From assembly GCA_023213395.1 (NCBI GenBank), contig CM041465.1:111111741-111175740 (forward strand): 64,000 nucleotides of DNA, written 5' to 3'. Position 1 is the first letter of the stretch, and every line of letters starts with the position of its first letter. This document shows, in pieces, positions 1 through 9,669 of the stretch. The position numbers and the translations under genes were made by a program. Origin of the DNA: Cycas panzhihuaensis. Taxonomy: Eukaryota > Cycadophyta. The notes under the pieces were generated by a model that worked only from the letters and a program-made list of their open reading frames with translations, was not told the DNA's origin and did no database searches.

Positions 1-1425
1 AAGAAAAGTAGTTGGGGCTTATGCGTTGCCTAGATTTAGGAAATGAGCCCTCAAACTAGTGTTGCAACAAGTGCTAACACTAATTTCAGTGGCTAGAAAT
101 AGCCTATTAAACCCTTACTCCACTCCAAGAGTAGCACAGGGCAAAAAGGAAGGTTTGGAGGGCAAAAAGCCTCTTAGCAAGCGTGGAAGGTGGTACGGAA
201 TCCACCCAGCTCTATCCCAAACCTTATGTATCCCTCTTGACCACTATCCTAGGCATGAAACATAGGAAAAGAGGTCTAAATAGTAGAGCAAAAAGTCCAA
301 GGCAAAGGCAAGAAACAAGCCTTGGAACAAGATAAAATAAGCTAGTGTAAACATACAAAACTTGGTATAAATTGGGCAAAGGAGAGACCCTAAACCAACA
401 AATACCTATAGAGAAGATGGGAGGCATTTACCTCTGTCAAAACCTGCTAGAAATTGGTTGAGAAATCTATAGAAAGGCTATGGAGCAGTAGGTATGGAGC
501 CCCTACTAGGATGGCTGAAGGAAAACCTGCACTTGAGACTGCTTGATGGCTGCCCGGGCAAAGAAGTCCTAGAAACTCTTCAAAGAGGCCCTCTCCAAGG
601 TGTGCAAGGGGCTGGGAAGATGTCACAGTCAAACCAAAAGAGAGCTGAGTACTGGAGAGTGATTGCAGGTCTTGGAACAGCAATGAAGCAGCAGGAGACA
701 ATAGATAGTAGGGCATTTTTCCTTATAATCCTTCTAAAATGAGGCAAAAAGATCCCTAAAATAAATTAAGTAAGACTTAAATACCCAGCCCCAACCCTAA
801 TCGAGTGATTAGGGTGTGACTGGTAGTGAGTTAAGTCATGAGATATGTGGCAATTTTATAATAAATGCGAGAATTGCCACATCAGATTTTAAAAAGAAGT
901 CATGATAGTCGCACCGTGGTAAACTTCACGGTACTATAGTAAATTTTGTGGTATCGCGAAATCTACCACAGTGCAGGACTAGAAGTCAAAATTGGCCCAA
1001 ACAACCAGCTTGGGCTATGGACCAGTGACCTAAGAGGCCGATAGGGGGGTAGGCCCACCTACCCAGAAGCAGAGAAGCAAACAAATAAGCCACATGAAGC
1101 AACAATAAGACTCAAAGGTACAACAAGTCGACCAAATAATGATGAATTATCACATGGGTGAGCATGACATGAACCAAGTGGGTCTTAAGGTGAGTAGGAC
1201 AGAATGCGGGAAGTGACGTGGCCATCGGGGTGTCACACTCACTGGGAATGTGCCCTCGCTATAGTCATCATAGGGTAGATAGGTGCAAATGATAATAGGA
1301 CCATCTACGAAATCATAGCATGCAAGCAGATACTCCTCACAAAAGAAAATAACAATAAGGTGAGAAGCATACCTATACTTACCTAAGACGATCACTCTAT
1401 ATCCATTCTTGGAAGATGGGAAACA
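1..1425 (-). repeat. 3' LTR of Tat-like element 1 (partial)
   Basis: Colinear with 20902-22323. In element orientation the LTR starts TGTTTCCCATCTTCC, directly after the PPT, and on the plus strand it ends in CA at 1425. Only the 5' half of the LTR is in the window. Bases 905-970 hold a short internal direct repeat of the type TAAA-N7-GGTA. Open frames here are short and unlike any gag or pol protein, so no gene is called. Confidence 0.93.
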
Positions 1426-1437
1426 CTGCCCCCTTGG
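1426..1437 (-). other. Polypurine tract of Tat-like element 1
   Basis: On the minus strand this reads CCAAGGGGGCAG and abuts the LTR start TGTTTCCC. That is the expected position of the primer for plus-strand DNA synthesis. It fixes the LTR boundary at 1425/1426. Confidence 0.85.
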
Positions 1438-1829
1438 TAGCAGAGCCTCACCACTTAGAAGCATGGTGCGATGGTGAAAGCTGGCAACACAACTGTCAGT
1501 AGCACATGTGTATATAGATATATAAATCAAGATTATAATAGTAGTAAATGTAGAGGTGGAGACAACATAGGGGATGCCTATGTGCCACCAGGGAATTGAC
1601 CAAAAAATACGAAGGGTGAGGGGGCTGCCCCCACCACAAAAGATGCGAGGAGATGTGTATAATTAAGTAGAAGAGATGAGCAAATAGAACCGGTAGTTGC
1701 CATAGTTTAACCTCATTAGTGGCTAAGTTTTAGAGGTGTAAATAGATCGTGAGGTGGAGCGTATGACTACCTGGGGCTTGGGTGACGGAGCAACCAAATA
1801 AGCCTCAGGGATAGTCAGTAAGAAACAGA
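1438..1829 (-). other. 3' untranslated stretch between archaeal RNase H and PPT
   Basis: About 390 bp with no gene seen. It contains a short AT-rich run near 1508-1525. It lies between the end of the second RNase H and the PPT. Confidence 0.6.
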
Positions 1830-2236
1830 AGGCAGTGCTTAAGGATAAGGCGAACGAGACTATCTACCTCAGTGTTGAAGGCCCGAGGAATGTGCTAAAT
1901 GTCAATAGACTGGAAGCAAGCTAGGAGAGACCTAGCAATTGAAGTGAGGGTTCTCAAGTGAGGGCATTGCACTTGGTAAACCTGGGTGAGATGGGACACC
2001 ACAACCTAAGAGTCACAAAGCAAAATGATAGGTCCGTGATGGAAACAGAGAGCATCAGTGAGAGCTTCAATAATAGCTATGTACTCGACTTCATTATTGG
2101 TAGCCTCTAGGAGGAAGACCCCAGAGTGCAGGAAATCGTGTCCAGAGGAGCTGTGAAGAATCCATGCAATGGCAGAAGGTCCAGGGTTATTGTGGCTTCT
2201 GTCATCAGTAAAAATGTAGAGGGACATGGGTGACAC
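1830..2236 (-). pseudogene. Archaeal-type RNase H (aRNH) of Tat-like element 1
   Basis: A second RNase H, separate from the normal pol RNase H at 7191-7990. In an active element it would help degrade the RNA strand of the RNA-DNA hybrid. The start at 2236 gives MSPMSLYIFTDDRSHNNPG, the first acidic strand. Then come TNNEVEY (catalytic Glu), LLCDS (Asp), a stop at 2006-2008, and in the same frame VVVSHLTQVYQV, a second stop, HIPRAFN and EVDSL (last Asp). All four acidic positions are visible. TNNE(A/V)EY and HIPR-FN are typical of the archaeal/plant-type RNase H found in Tat elements. It lies after integrase, beyond an antisense accessory gene, and about 400 bp from the LTR. A diverged relative is at 56391-56815. 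Confidence 0.85.
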
Positions 2237-2752
2237 AAAGTCTTGGTAGTAATAAACAATAATAGAGCAAAATAGAGACTCAAAACGTAAGCAATAGGTG
2301 GTTGTGAAGGGTAGGAGGACTTAGCAATGAGGCTATCGAAGGATGAGAGTAAGCAGTCTGACCACTATCTAAGAGCAGGCAGAGAAAAGGCACCCTGGAG
2401 TACCAAAGGTCAATTTGAGAAGCAAAACATGCCCCCGGATTGGGGGCACATTCCCTTTGGAGACCCTAGGAGCAGAAAAGAGCTGCAGAAACAAGTCCAG
2501 GATGGCAAAATGAGCCAAATGAGTATAAACTCAGGCATGCATGGGAGTGGCACGCAAAACGAGATGGGAGGGCCCTACAAAAGAGTGCAATGATGAGGTG
2601 CCATAAATGCACTCACGAGAAAGAGCAAATAGGAGGCTACAGGAGCGCAATGGGAAGCAGGGCTAGAAGATAAAGGTGGTCAAGGAAATGGGATAGTCCA
2701 AACGACTATCACGAGAGCAAAAATAGAGGTAGTGCTCATCGGGGCCCCTGCC
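2237..2752. other. Spacer between aRNH and the antisense promoter
   Basis: No gene is recognised here. A plus-strand open frame of 88 codons at 2327-2593 resembles nothing I know. The stretch may hold upstream control sequence for the plus-strand TATA box at 2753, but I see no clear motif. Confidence 0.4.
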
Positions 2753-2760
2753 TATATAAG
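2753..2760 (+). promoter_or_regulatory. Candidate TATA box facing the antisense PMD gene
   Basis: The sequence GCCTATATAAGGAAATT is a strong plant-type TATA box on the plus strand, opposite to the element's own transcription. A start about 30 bp downstream would give a transcript running into the PMD reading frame. A possible exon end (CGAAG followed by GTATGC) lies near 2853, so a 5' intron before 3459 is conceivable. Promoter activity is inferred from sequence only. Confidence 0.55.
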
Positions 2761-3458
2761 GAAATTTGATAGAAAACAGATTCATTTTCACCGGCTCTCG
2801 AGAGAAACCAGAGCCATTTCCTTATGCAATGGAGCGCTAACCGACTTCGAAGGTATGCAAAGAGAGATTAGACTGTTGGATCAGAGCACGTGAAGAGCCA
2901 CTAGGATCATCAGAGTAAGATGGTGACAGCCAGGCCAAATCTAGTGAGTGGATCCCATGAAACCTATCCCATTTCATAGTTTTAATTTTAGTGTTTTTTG
3001 TTGATTGTTATATAGTTTTTGTGCCCCATATCGGCGAATAGTGACCTCTCAGAGTTCGAATTAGACCCAAAAAGAGGGGGGACCTGGGCATTAGGGAGCC
3101 CTAGTCCCGATGGCCCCCACAGGGGTCCACCTAGAAGATTTTTTTATATTTTTTGGGCAAACCCCCCCCCCTCCTTTTAGGGGGGTGCCGCACCGCAAGA
3201 AAGATTTGATCGTGATCTTTGCCGCAAGGCCTCGATCGCCATGGGACCTGAGCTAAACTCTGTGGTACTGCAGAGTTTAGCATGGTACGAAGGTAAAGTT
3301 ACAGAAAAAAGAAGACGGGGGGCCAAAAGACCCCAAGTCCCAATCAGACAAAGCTGACAAATAATCAGAAGGATAAAGGACTGACATAGGCTTGACTTTG
3401 ACTGGTTTTATGGTGATGATAGGCTGTTATCGTAGTAGATAACTACAAAAACATAGGG
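2761..3458 (+). other. Leader or 5' intron region of the antisense gene
   Basis: About 700 bp between the TATA box and the first PMD-like codons. It has a C-rich/G-rich inverted stretch near 3163-3187 and a perfect hairpin at 3252-3281. No coding region is recognised. Confidence 0.4.
3252..3281. repeat. Perfect 11-bp inverted repeat (hairpin)
   Basis: GCTAAACTCTG (3252-3262) and CAGAGTTTAGC (3271-3281) are exact reverse complements around an 8-nt loop. The surrounding wording (TAAACTCTGTGGTAC) resembles the short repeats inside the LTR at 905-970. Confidence 0.7.
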
Positions 3459-5360
3459 ATGGTGATGCTCAACTACATCGAGATGATGTCCAGGGAGGAC
3501 AAGGGGGTCATACAGAGGTGTGGCCTATTTAAGGCCCTAAAGACACCTCAATATACGTTAGACTAGAGATTATTAGTAAACATCATATCACATTGGGACC
3601 AGAGGAGGCACGTTTTCTACCTACCCCAGGTGGGAGACATGATAGTGATGCCAAGGGATATTAGGTGGATACTGGGGGTACTAGCAACTGGGAGGCTGGT
3701 TACACTGGGAGCGTTGCCTAGCAATGAGGTAGCACATAGGGAGGTAGCAATGTTCTTCATAGGAGCAGATAGATGGGAGAGGAGAGAAGTTCCTCTCCAG
3801 ACCATGGTTATGTCTAGGATTCCTCGGGTGAGGAAGCTCATCACATTGTGCTTTCTATTCTAGGTTTCCCAGAAACAAAACTATAGGGACATCCTTGGGG
3901 GTGGATGGATGCAGTGCGCTACTGCGAGGCTGGCAAGAGGATGGATTGGGTCACCCTGATAGCGGTAAATCTTGTCCCATAATTAGATGCTATCAGGACA
4001 ACAGGCAGGGGAGGACTATCCTATAGCACATTGCTACAGTATTGGTTCTTTGATCATTTCAGAGCAGTAGCACTAGCAAGGGGACCACACCCCATTACAG
4101 AGTGGGCCTCGATGGTCCACAGGTGGCAAACTAGGCTGAGGGGGACAGAGGACCAAGCTCATGTCTAATGCTTAGTGGAGGCTACATCGTTGGACCTCCT
4201 CAGTATGACAGATTATGTGGCAGATCCATATAGGGCAGTTAGGTGGGATAGTGACGACAAGGTAGGCAGAGCAGGGGTGCTCCCAGGTGATGATGATGAC
4301 AATGGAGATGGAGGAGATGGGGCCGGCCTGTCACCACCTATGGGAGAGGCAGGCCCATCAGGGATAGCAAGAGGAGCAGCAAGGCCATCCCAAATTGCCA
4401 GCGGAGAGGCATGCCCATCAAGGGCTACAGAGGAGTGCAGGGGGCTAGTGACGAGGACCCACAGGCTACGGATCACGAGGAGATCTAAAGAGGCAACAGT
4501 TGAGCTAGTCCTAGTGAGGAGAGAGGCCCAGGTAGAGGTGGTACCTAAGGAGGAGGTACCAGCAGTAGGCAGGGAGCTAGGAGGAGAGGTTATCATATGG
4601 GCAGAGGAGCCAGCGGCCACAATAAGTGAGGCCTAACTATTTCCCGTAATTTGATAGCCTGATAAATAATTTGATTTGGTTTTATTTCGGTATGCAGCTG
4701 GATATATATTGATATATGGTATGTTGGATTTGTAGGTACCGCAGAGATCCAATGGTTAGTGGAGGCCATGGTGAGGGAGACGTTCCCTCAGGTATATGCA
4801 GTGGGGCAGCCGCCCATCTAGATCGAGGATGCACCTAAATCAGTAGGTGCCCACATGGTAGCATTCACCCTGTTGGCGAGGGTGAGAGATATCTAGGCTG
4901 CAGAGTCCCAAGAGCACATAACATTCAGGGGACAGATGCAATAGGAGTTGGATGAGGCCAGGAGTGAGTGAGACACGTTGCAGGGTCACGTACAGGCTCT
5001 AGAGGCTCAGGGAGGAGCAGGTAGAGATACAGAGAGCAGGGTTAGATGGTGGTCCTAGAGGAGCATCTCTGAGGGATCGAGGAGAGGTTCCGGAGTATGG
5101 AGGAGAGACTCTAAGGAGTAGAGGGATAGAGGGATCATATCCAGGCTCGATATAATTAGCTGGTAGACCAGGTGGCATCGAGGTCGAGCAGGAGTAGGAT
5201 GTATACCCACACAACAGCGACGACCCCGAGATGGCCACGTGATGAGGGGAGTGAGGCAGGGAGCTCGCAGAGGCCCAGGAGGAGCCTCAGAGGGATGTGG
5301 TCCCCAGGAGAGGGATCACACAAACTAAGAGATGGTGCCCCAGGAGCAGGGCAGCAGTAG
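3459..5360 (+). pseudogene. Antisense accessory gene with plant mobile domain (PMD), decayed
   Basis: This is coding sequence on the strand opposite to the element's own genes. From 3459: an N-terminal helix region with RCGLFKALKTPQYTLD, a stop at 3564-3566, then ISHWDQRRHVFYLPQVGDM and ILGVLATGRLVTLG. These follow the plant mobile domain pattern (Pfam PF10536): a helix ending in W, then H-F-LP--E-M, then LGL-x-GR-VT. After a stop at 3861 and a +1 shift the frame continues with YCEAGKRMDWVTL, LLQYWFFDHF and ITEWASMVHRW (stops 3980, 4166). From 4175 comes an open acidic, Gly/Ser-rich tail with DDDDNGDGGDG, ending at 4636. A possible intron (about 4637-4738, ending TTTGTAG) precedes a charged, coiled-coil-like segment (ELDEARSE, LQGHVQALEAQ) to about 5360. 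PMD proteins are known as Arabidopsis MAIN/MAIL and from transposons. The role here is unknown. Confidence 0.75.
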
Positions 5361-5992
5361 AGTAGGACATATATATTTGATTTTGACAGGCGAAAGCACA
5401 GGTCTCCAGGGGGTCATATATAGAGTCATATGATTGTACCCCCCCTGCAAGGACACCAGCTTCCTATATGTACGATGTAACATATGATTTTGATGTATAT
5501 ATATATATGGGATAATTGGTACCCCATTTTGATATAAGATGATATGTATATCATGTGTGGCAGATGACATGTATGTTTTGTTATATATGTTATAGATGCT
5601 TTGTTATATGATGCATGTATTTCCTTCTATGCATGGTTATATATCTAATAGGAGCACACACGTCCACTATGAGTAGAGGTGATAGGCACATGTGGGGTTA
5701 AAAATAGAGTGGCGCGCATGTCCATAGAGGAGCATAGCAGGATATGCGAAGGAAACGCTAAGCAAGAGAGGGGGAGTAACGATACTCCAGAGCATCATCG
5801 TAACTGGGGGATGCCCAAATAGGAAGATAAAAGTCCCAATGAGATATGGGAACATGGGTTCCCTGGGAGGAACTAGAAGGAATCAAAGGAGGCCATCTTA
5901 AATTGTCATTCCACCCATGACTGGGAGAAATAGGCACAACTCAAGATAATAGTTTAGGCTCATTTCAGAGCATGCATGAAGTGATAGCAAGG
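5361..5992. other. Non-coding stretch between integrase and the antisense gene
   Basis: About 630 bp holding an AT dinucleotide run near 5501-5518. Just after the integrase stop, on the minus strand at 5948-5968, it reads AATGAGCCTAAACTATTAT. That motif recurs many times downstream of integrase in the second Tat-like element (55327, 55396 and 57428-57985). Confidence 0.6.
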
Positions 5993-7190
5993 TTACAAGT
6001 AAAACTTCTTAAGGAATTTCCCATTAACAGCTTTCTCAAACTCAAGACCCTCTAGGGTGGCAATCCTATAAGTACCATTACCGAGAGTCTCGATAATGAT
6101 GAAATTGCCAACCCATCGAGGTTTAAATTTGGTCAAATGGTCATGAAGATATTCAAGTTTGAGGACGTGGTGCCCGGGAAACAAAGGATGAGAATGAAGA
6201 TATTTATCATAGGTCCTTCGTGAGTGAGCTTTGGATGCCAAGTTAGCCTGATAAGCAGCTAAGCATCTCTCATCCAAAGCCTCAAGGTCTAGAAGGCGAG
6301 CCTGACGAATCGACTCTTCATCAATGAGACCTTGAAGAGAGACTCGCAACGAAGGAATCTTTACCTCCAATGGGAGTACCACCTCGGTACCATAGACCAA
6401 GGAGAACGAGGTCATTCCTGTGGCCGAATGGATAGAGGTGCGGTAAGCCCACAAAGTGGAAGGCAGCTGAAGGTGCCAGTCTCTTTGAGACTAAGCAACA
6501 GTTTTCTTTAGGATATTGACGAGAGTCTTATTAAAAGACTCCACTTGACCATTTGCTTAAGGATAGTAAGGAGAAGAAGTCTTGTGAGAAATCTTGAATT
6601 TCTCGCAAAGCTCATCTATCTCCTTGTTACAAAAAGGGGGTTCCATTGTTAGTGATTAAGATATCTAGAATCCTGAAATGGTAAATGATGTGTTGGTAAA
6701 TGAATGTAGCTATCGTTTTACTAGGAGTAGTAACTAAGGGAATGGCCTTCACCCATTTGGTGAAATATTCAATGGCAGTCAAGACAAACTTGTGCTGCGA
6801 TGATGAAGGTGGAGAAATAGCCCCGATAAGGTCTAGCCCCCACTGAGTGAAAGTCCATAGAGAAATAATGGGGTGAAGGGCCTCGGAAGGCACATGGGAG
6901 ATGTTGGCATATTCCTGACATCACCAACACCTCAGGGAAAAGGCGTGGGCATCCTTGAAAAGGGATGGCCAGAAGTAACCCATGCAGAGGATCCTCTGAG
7001 TCATAGACTGGCCCCCACAAATACCATGGTGGCATTCGCGGAGTATTTGGTCAGCTTCGTTGGCAGTGACGTAGCAAAGGAGGATCCCATCAAAGGACCT
7101 CTTATACAATACTTCATCCATGAGGAAGTATTACCTAGTAGAAGTTCGGATGCGAGATCTAACTTTATTACTAGCATCAGGGTGGTATTA
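5993..7190 (-). pseudogene. Integrase of Tat-like element 1
   Basis: This would insert the element cDNA into host DNA. In order: a zinc-binding N-terminus (ECHHGICGGQ ... FKDAHAFSLRCW-CQEY, about 7121-6905), then the catalytic core. The core shows GLDLIGAISPP (first Asp), ITNNGTPF (where D-N-G is expected, so the second Asp reads Asn) and, across a broken stretch, GQVESFNKT (Glu). The C-terminal part, 6454-5993, is open: MWAYRTSIHSATGMTSFSLV through VLKLEYLHDHLTKFKPRWVG to the end KFLKKFYL. There is no chromodomain. Stops and shifts lie at about 6450-6630 and 6905-6925. The C-terminus is close in wording to the integrase at 54839-55309. Confidence 0.9.
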
Positions 7191-7990
7191 CTATTGTGTG
7201 AGATACCACACTATATCACCATACCACTCATTGCCGATGAGTGGATGAGGGGAGACATCCTGAATTATCAAGATGGACTCATCAAGGAGAGAATCATCGA
7301 CGGGAGCATCAAAGGAGTTAGGAATAGGGGCATCCGCGAGCTGCTTAGCCACGACCATTCCCTTCTTTGATTTTTGATTAATGATATGAAGGTTGAATTC
7401 TTGAAGTAGGATGGCCCAATGACTAGCCCTACCCGTCAAATCCAAGTGAGTGAGTAAGTATTGTAAGGGATCAGATTGGATGATCACCTTGGTGGTATTA
7501 CCAAGCAAGTAGTGTTTAAACTTCTTGGTTGCGTGGACCAAGGAGAGACACTCCTTCTCAAAAGGAGAATAGTTAAGTTTAGCAACCACGAGGGTGTGAC
7601 TGATGAAATAAATAGCCCTCTCAGTTCCTGAGTCATCCTCCTGAGCTAACATAGCATCCAAGGACTCATTAGTCACCGAGGTATACAGAACGAAGGGCTT
7701 ATCGAAGCGAGGAGGCACCGGCATAGGAGTGGAAGCGAGGGCTTCCTTAAGTCCTTTGAAGGCCTATTGGGTCTTGTTAGACCAAACAAAAGGAGCTCCC
7801 TTCTTCAATAGGTTTGTAAGGGGTTTAGCTCTTACGACAAAGTCTGCTAAGAAGCGCCTAAGAAAACTAAGCCTACCTAGAAATGACTTGATCTGTCATT
7901 GGGTTCTAGGAGGTGGCATGTCAAGGATTGCCCTGACCTTATCAGGATCAATCTAGATTCCTTGTTTAGACACAAGAAATCTAAGGAGTT
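7191..7990 (-). pseudogene. RNase H domain of pol, Tat-like element 1
   Basis: This is the pol RNase H that follows RT. The open stretch 7724-7191 includes PFVLYTSVTNESLDAMLAQE, AIYFISHTLVVAKLNYSPFE, KECLSLVHATKKFKHYLLG and the end DDSLLDESILIIQ. The RT thumb, with stops, lies just upstream on the minus strand (SFLGRLSFLRRFLADF). The usual first catalytic Asp of this family is replaced in LYTS-TNES, so activity would be doubtful even without the stops. Closely similar in wording to 53558-54080. Confidence 0.9.
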
Positions 7991-8720
7991 TTCTTGAAGT
8001 AACGGCAAATACACACTTGAGTAGGTTTAGGCTAATATAATACTTGCAGCATCGTGAGAAGATAGCCTACAAGTCAGAGGGATGATGGGCCCTAACATGT
8101 AAGAGATCCATCATGTCATCCATAAAGACCTCCAATGTGTTATCAATGAGGTCGTGGAAGATGAAATGCATGGTTCTCTGGTAAGTGGCACCTGCATTCT
8201 TAAGGCCAAAGGGTATTGCCTTATAGGCAAAGGTACCCCATGGCGTAGTGAAGGCCATCTTATGGTGGTCTTCAGAAGAAATTTGGATCTAGTTATAACC
8301 AGAGAAGCTGTCCATCAAGGACATGACTTCAAATCTAGTGGTTCGATTAATGATTTGATCGATGAAGGGAACTGGGAAGTTGTCCTTAGGATAAGCATTG
8401 TTTATGTCACGAAAGTCGACGCATATGCAGATGACCCCATTCTTCTTAGCAACAAGGACAATGTTGGAGACCCATTTGGGATAAACAATGGAAGTAATGA
8501 GTCTAGCATCTAAGAGCTTTTCAACCTCTATCTTGATGGCAGCTAAGAGCTTCAGGTGAAGGGGACGTTACTTTTGGCACACGGGGCGGGTGCCAGGGAT
8601 GGCGGTGAGATTATGGGTTATAATGGAGGGGTCAATTCCCTTCATGTCATCATAATCCCATGCAAAAACATCCTGAAACTCCTAGAACAAAAGGGAATAC
8701 TCCCTTACCTCATTAGAAGA
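7991..8720 (-). pseudogene. Reverse transcriptase of Tat-like element 1
   Basis: In order on the minus strand: FQDVFAWDYDDMKGIDPSI, KWVSNIVLVAKKNG, CVDFRDINNAYPKDNFPVPF, then MAFTTPWGTFAYKAIPFGLK and the catalytic box VFMDDMMDLL (the second and third Asp are kept; FMDD replaces the more usual YLDD). In-frame stops occur at several points, for example before IQISSEDHHK. RT copies element RNA into DNA. The match to 44901-45650 is clear. Confidence 0.9.
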
Positions 8721-9535
8721 TCATTCCATCCTAACCTTAATGACCTTGCCAGGGGCCAAGACTATATCCTGGGTTACCCCCATATACATGGAATTCCCCT
8801 CCTCAAAGTGGAGAGGGGTAAGGTCAATGAGAGGAGATGGAATAGGGGACGGGATTGGGTCAGTGAGTGTGGACCCAATCACAAGAATCTTCTGGTGGCC
8901 AAGCCTGTGGTGACCAGAAGGCAAGTTGGGTGCGAAGCCCACTAGGTGCTCAAGTAAGGCTTCATCATCCTTAAAGTAATCCACCCCATGGATGACCTTA
9001 CTCCGATTAGAGGATGTGGAGGCAACATGACCATGGTGGTCATCGGGTTGCCCATCTTCCTCGTGAGACTCTAAGAGAGAGTAAAAAATGGGCTCCCCAG
9101 AAGGAGCAAAAGGCAGTTCTTCGAAGCTATCACCTGGGGGGGGGGTGATGAAGGGGAAGAATTGATGACGGATGAGTCAACACGAGCAATGACATGCAAT
9201 ACATATGAGTGGCTAGTCTCATCAATGAAAGAGGTTCTAGATGGAGATCTAAAACGAGATAGGCATGACCTACTGGTGCGAAGGAAAGAGATGAGGTGGA
9301 GATAATCCTCGCCCTCATCATGTGACTCCTCATCATTAAACAAGATGAGGTCCCCGTAGCTCCCAGCACCAATAGGAGTGAAATGCGTGAGACTAGAAAA
9401 AGAAGATGCAGGATCTTCAAATGGATTAGGTATACTAATGGAGCAAGCTAAGGCATGCATAGAAGGACCTTGGCTTACCTGATTAATAAGACAGGTTTGT
9501 TTGGCAAGTGGGCATTCACGGGGAACAACCCTCAT
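8721..9535 (-). pseudogene. Protease-RT linker of Tat-like element 1
   Basis: Two open stretches, 9535-9071 (154 codons) and 8984-8721 (87 codons). They carry acidic and serine-rich text such as NDEESHDEGEDYLHLI and LTPLHFEEGNSMYMG. No catalytic domain is seen. A long, weakly conserved linker between protease and RT is also present in the second Tat-like element (43871-44900). Confidence 0.7.
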
Positions 9536-9664
9536 TCGTCCATCATGGATGAATTATGTTATCCCCAAAGAGTTGAATACATGGCTCCTATTTAGTCGAG
9601 CCATGGACAACCTAAGAGAAGATTGTAGTCGACGTTGACGTCAATGACTACAACATTAGTGAAG
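9536..9664 (-). pseudogene. Protease C-terminal part, downstream of the insertion
   Basis: Minus-strand text FTNVVVIDVNVDYNLLLGCP is the second half of a retroviral-type aspartic protease (hydrophobic strand plus the LLG-PWL motif). It is separated from the first half (16410-17042) by the element at 9670-16404. Removing that element and one ACAAT copy joins KGKIV directly to FTNVVV in frame. Confidence 0.85.
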
Positions 9665-9669
9665 ACAAT

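Noticed and set aside
447-742. Open frames of 82-89 codons on both strands in the LTR of Tat-like element 1
   Set aside because: They lie inside an LTR, have no known motif, and the matching part of the other LTR does not keep them open.
4213-4620. 135-codon minus-strand Ser/Pro-rich frame
   Set aside because: Shadow of the acidic tail of the plus-strand PMD gene; GC-rich low-complexity sequence opens several frames.
4637-4738. Intron in the antisense PMD gene
   Set aside because: The 3' edge (TTTGTAG before GTACC) is plausible but no firm donor was found, so it is mentioned in the gene entry and not called as a feature.
6873-7370. 165-codon plus-strand frame
   Set aside because: Exact shadow of the minus-strand integrase and RNase H, whose motifs are clear.
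8556-8945. 129-codon plus-strand frame
   Set aside because: Shadow of the minus-strand RT and linker.
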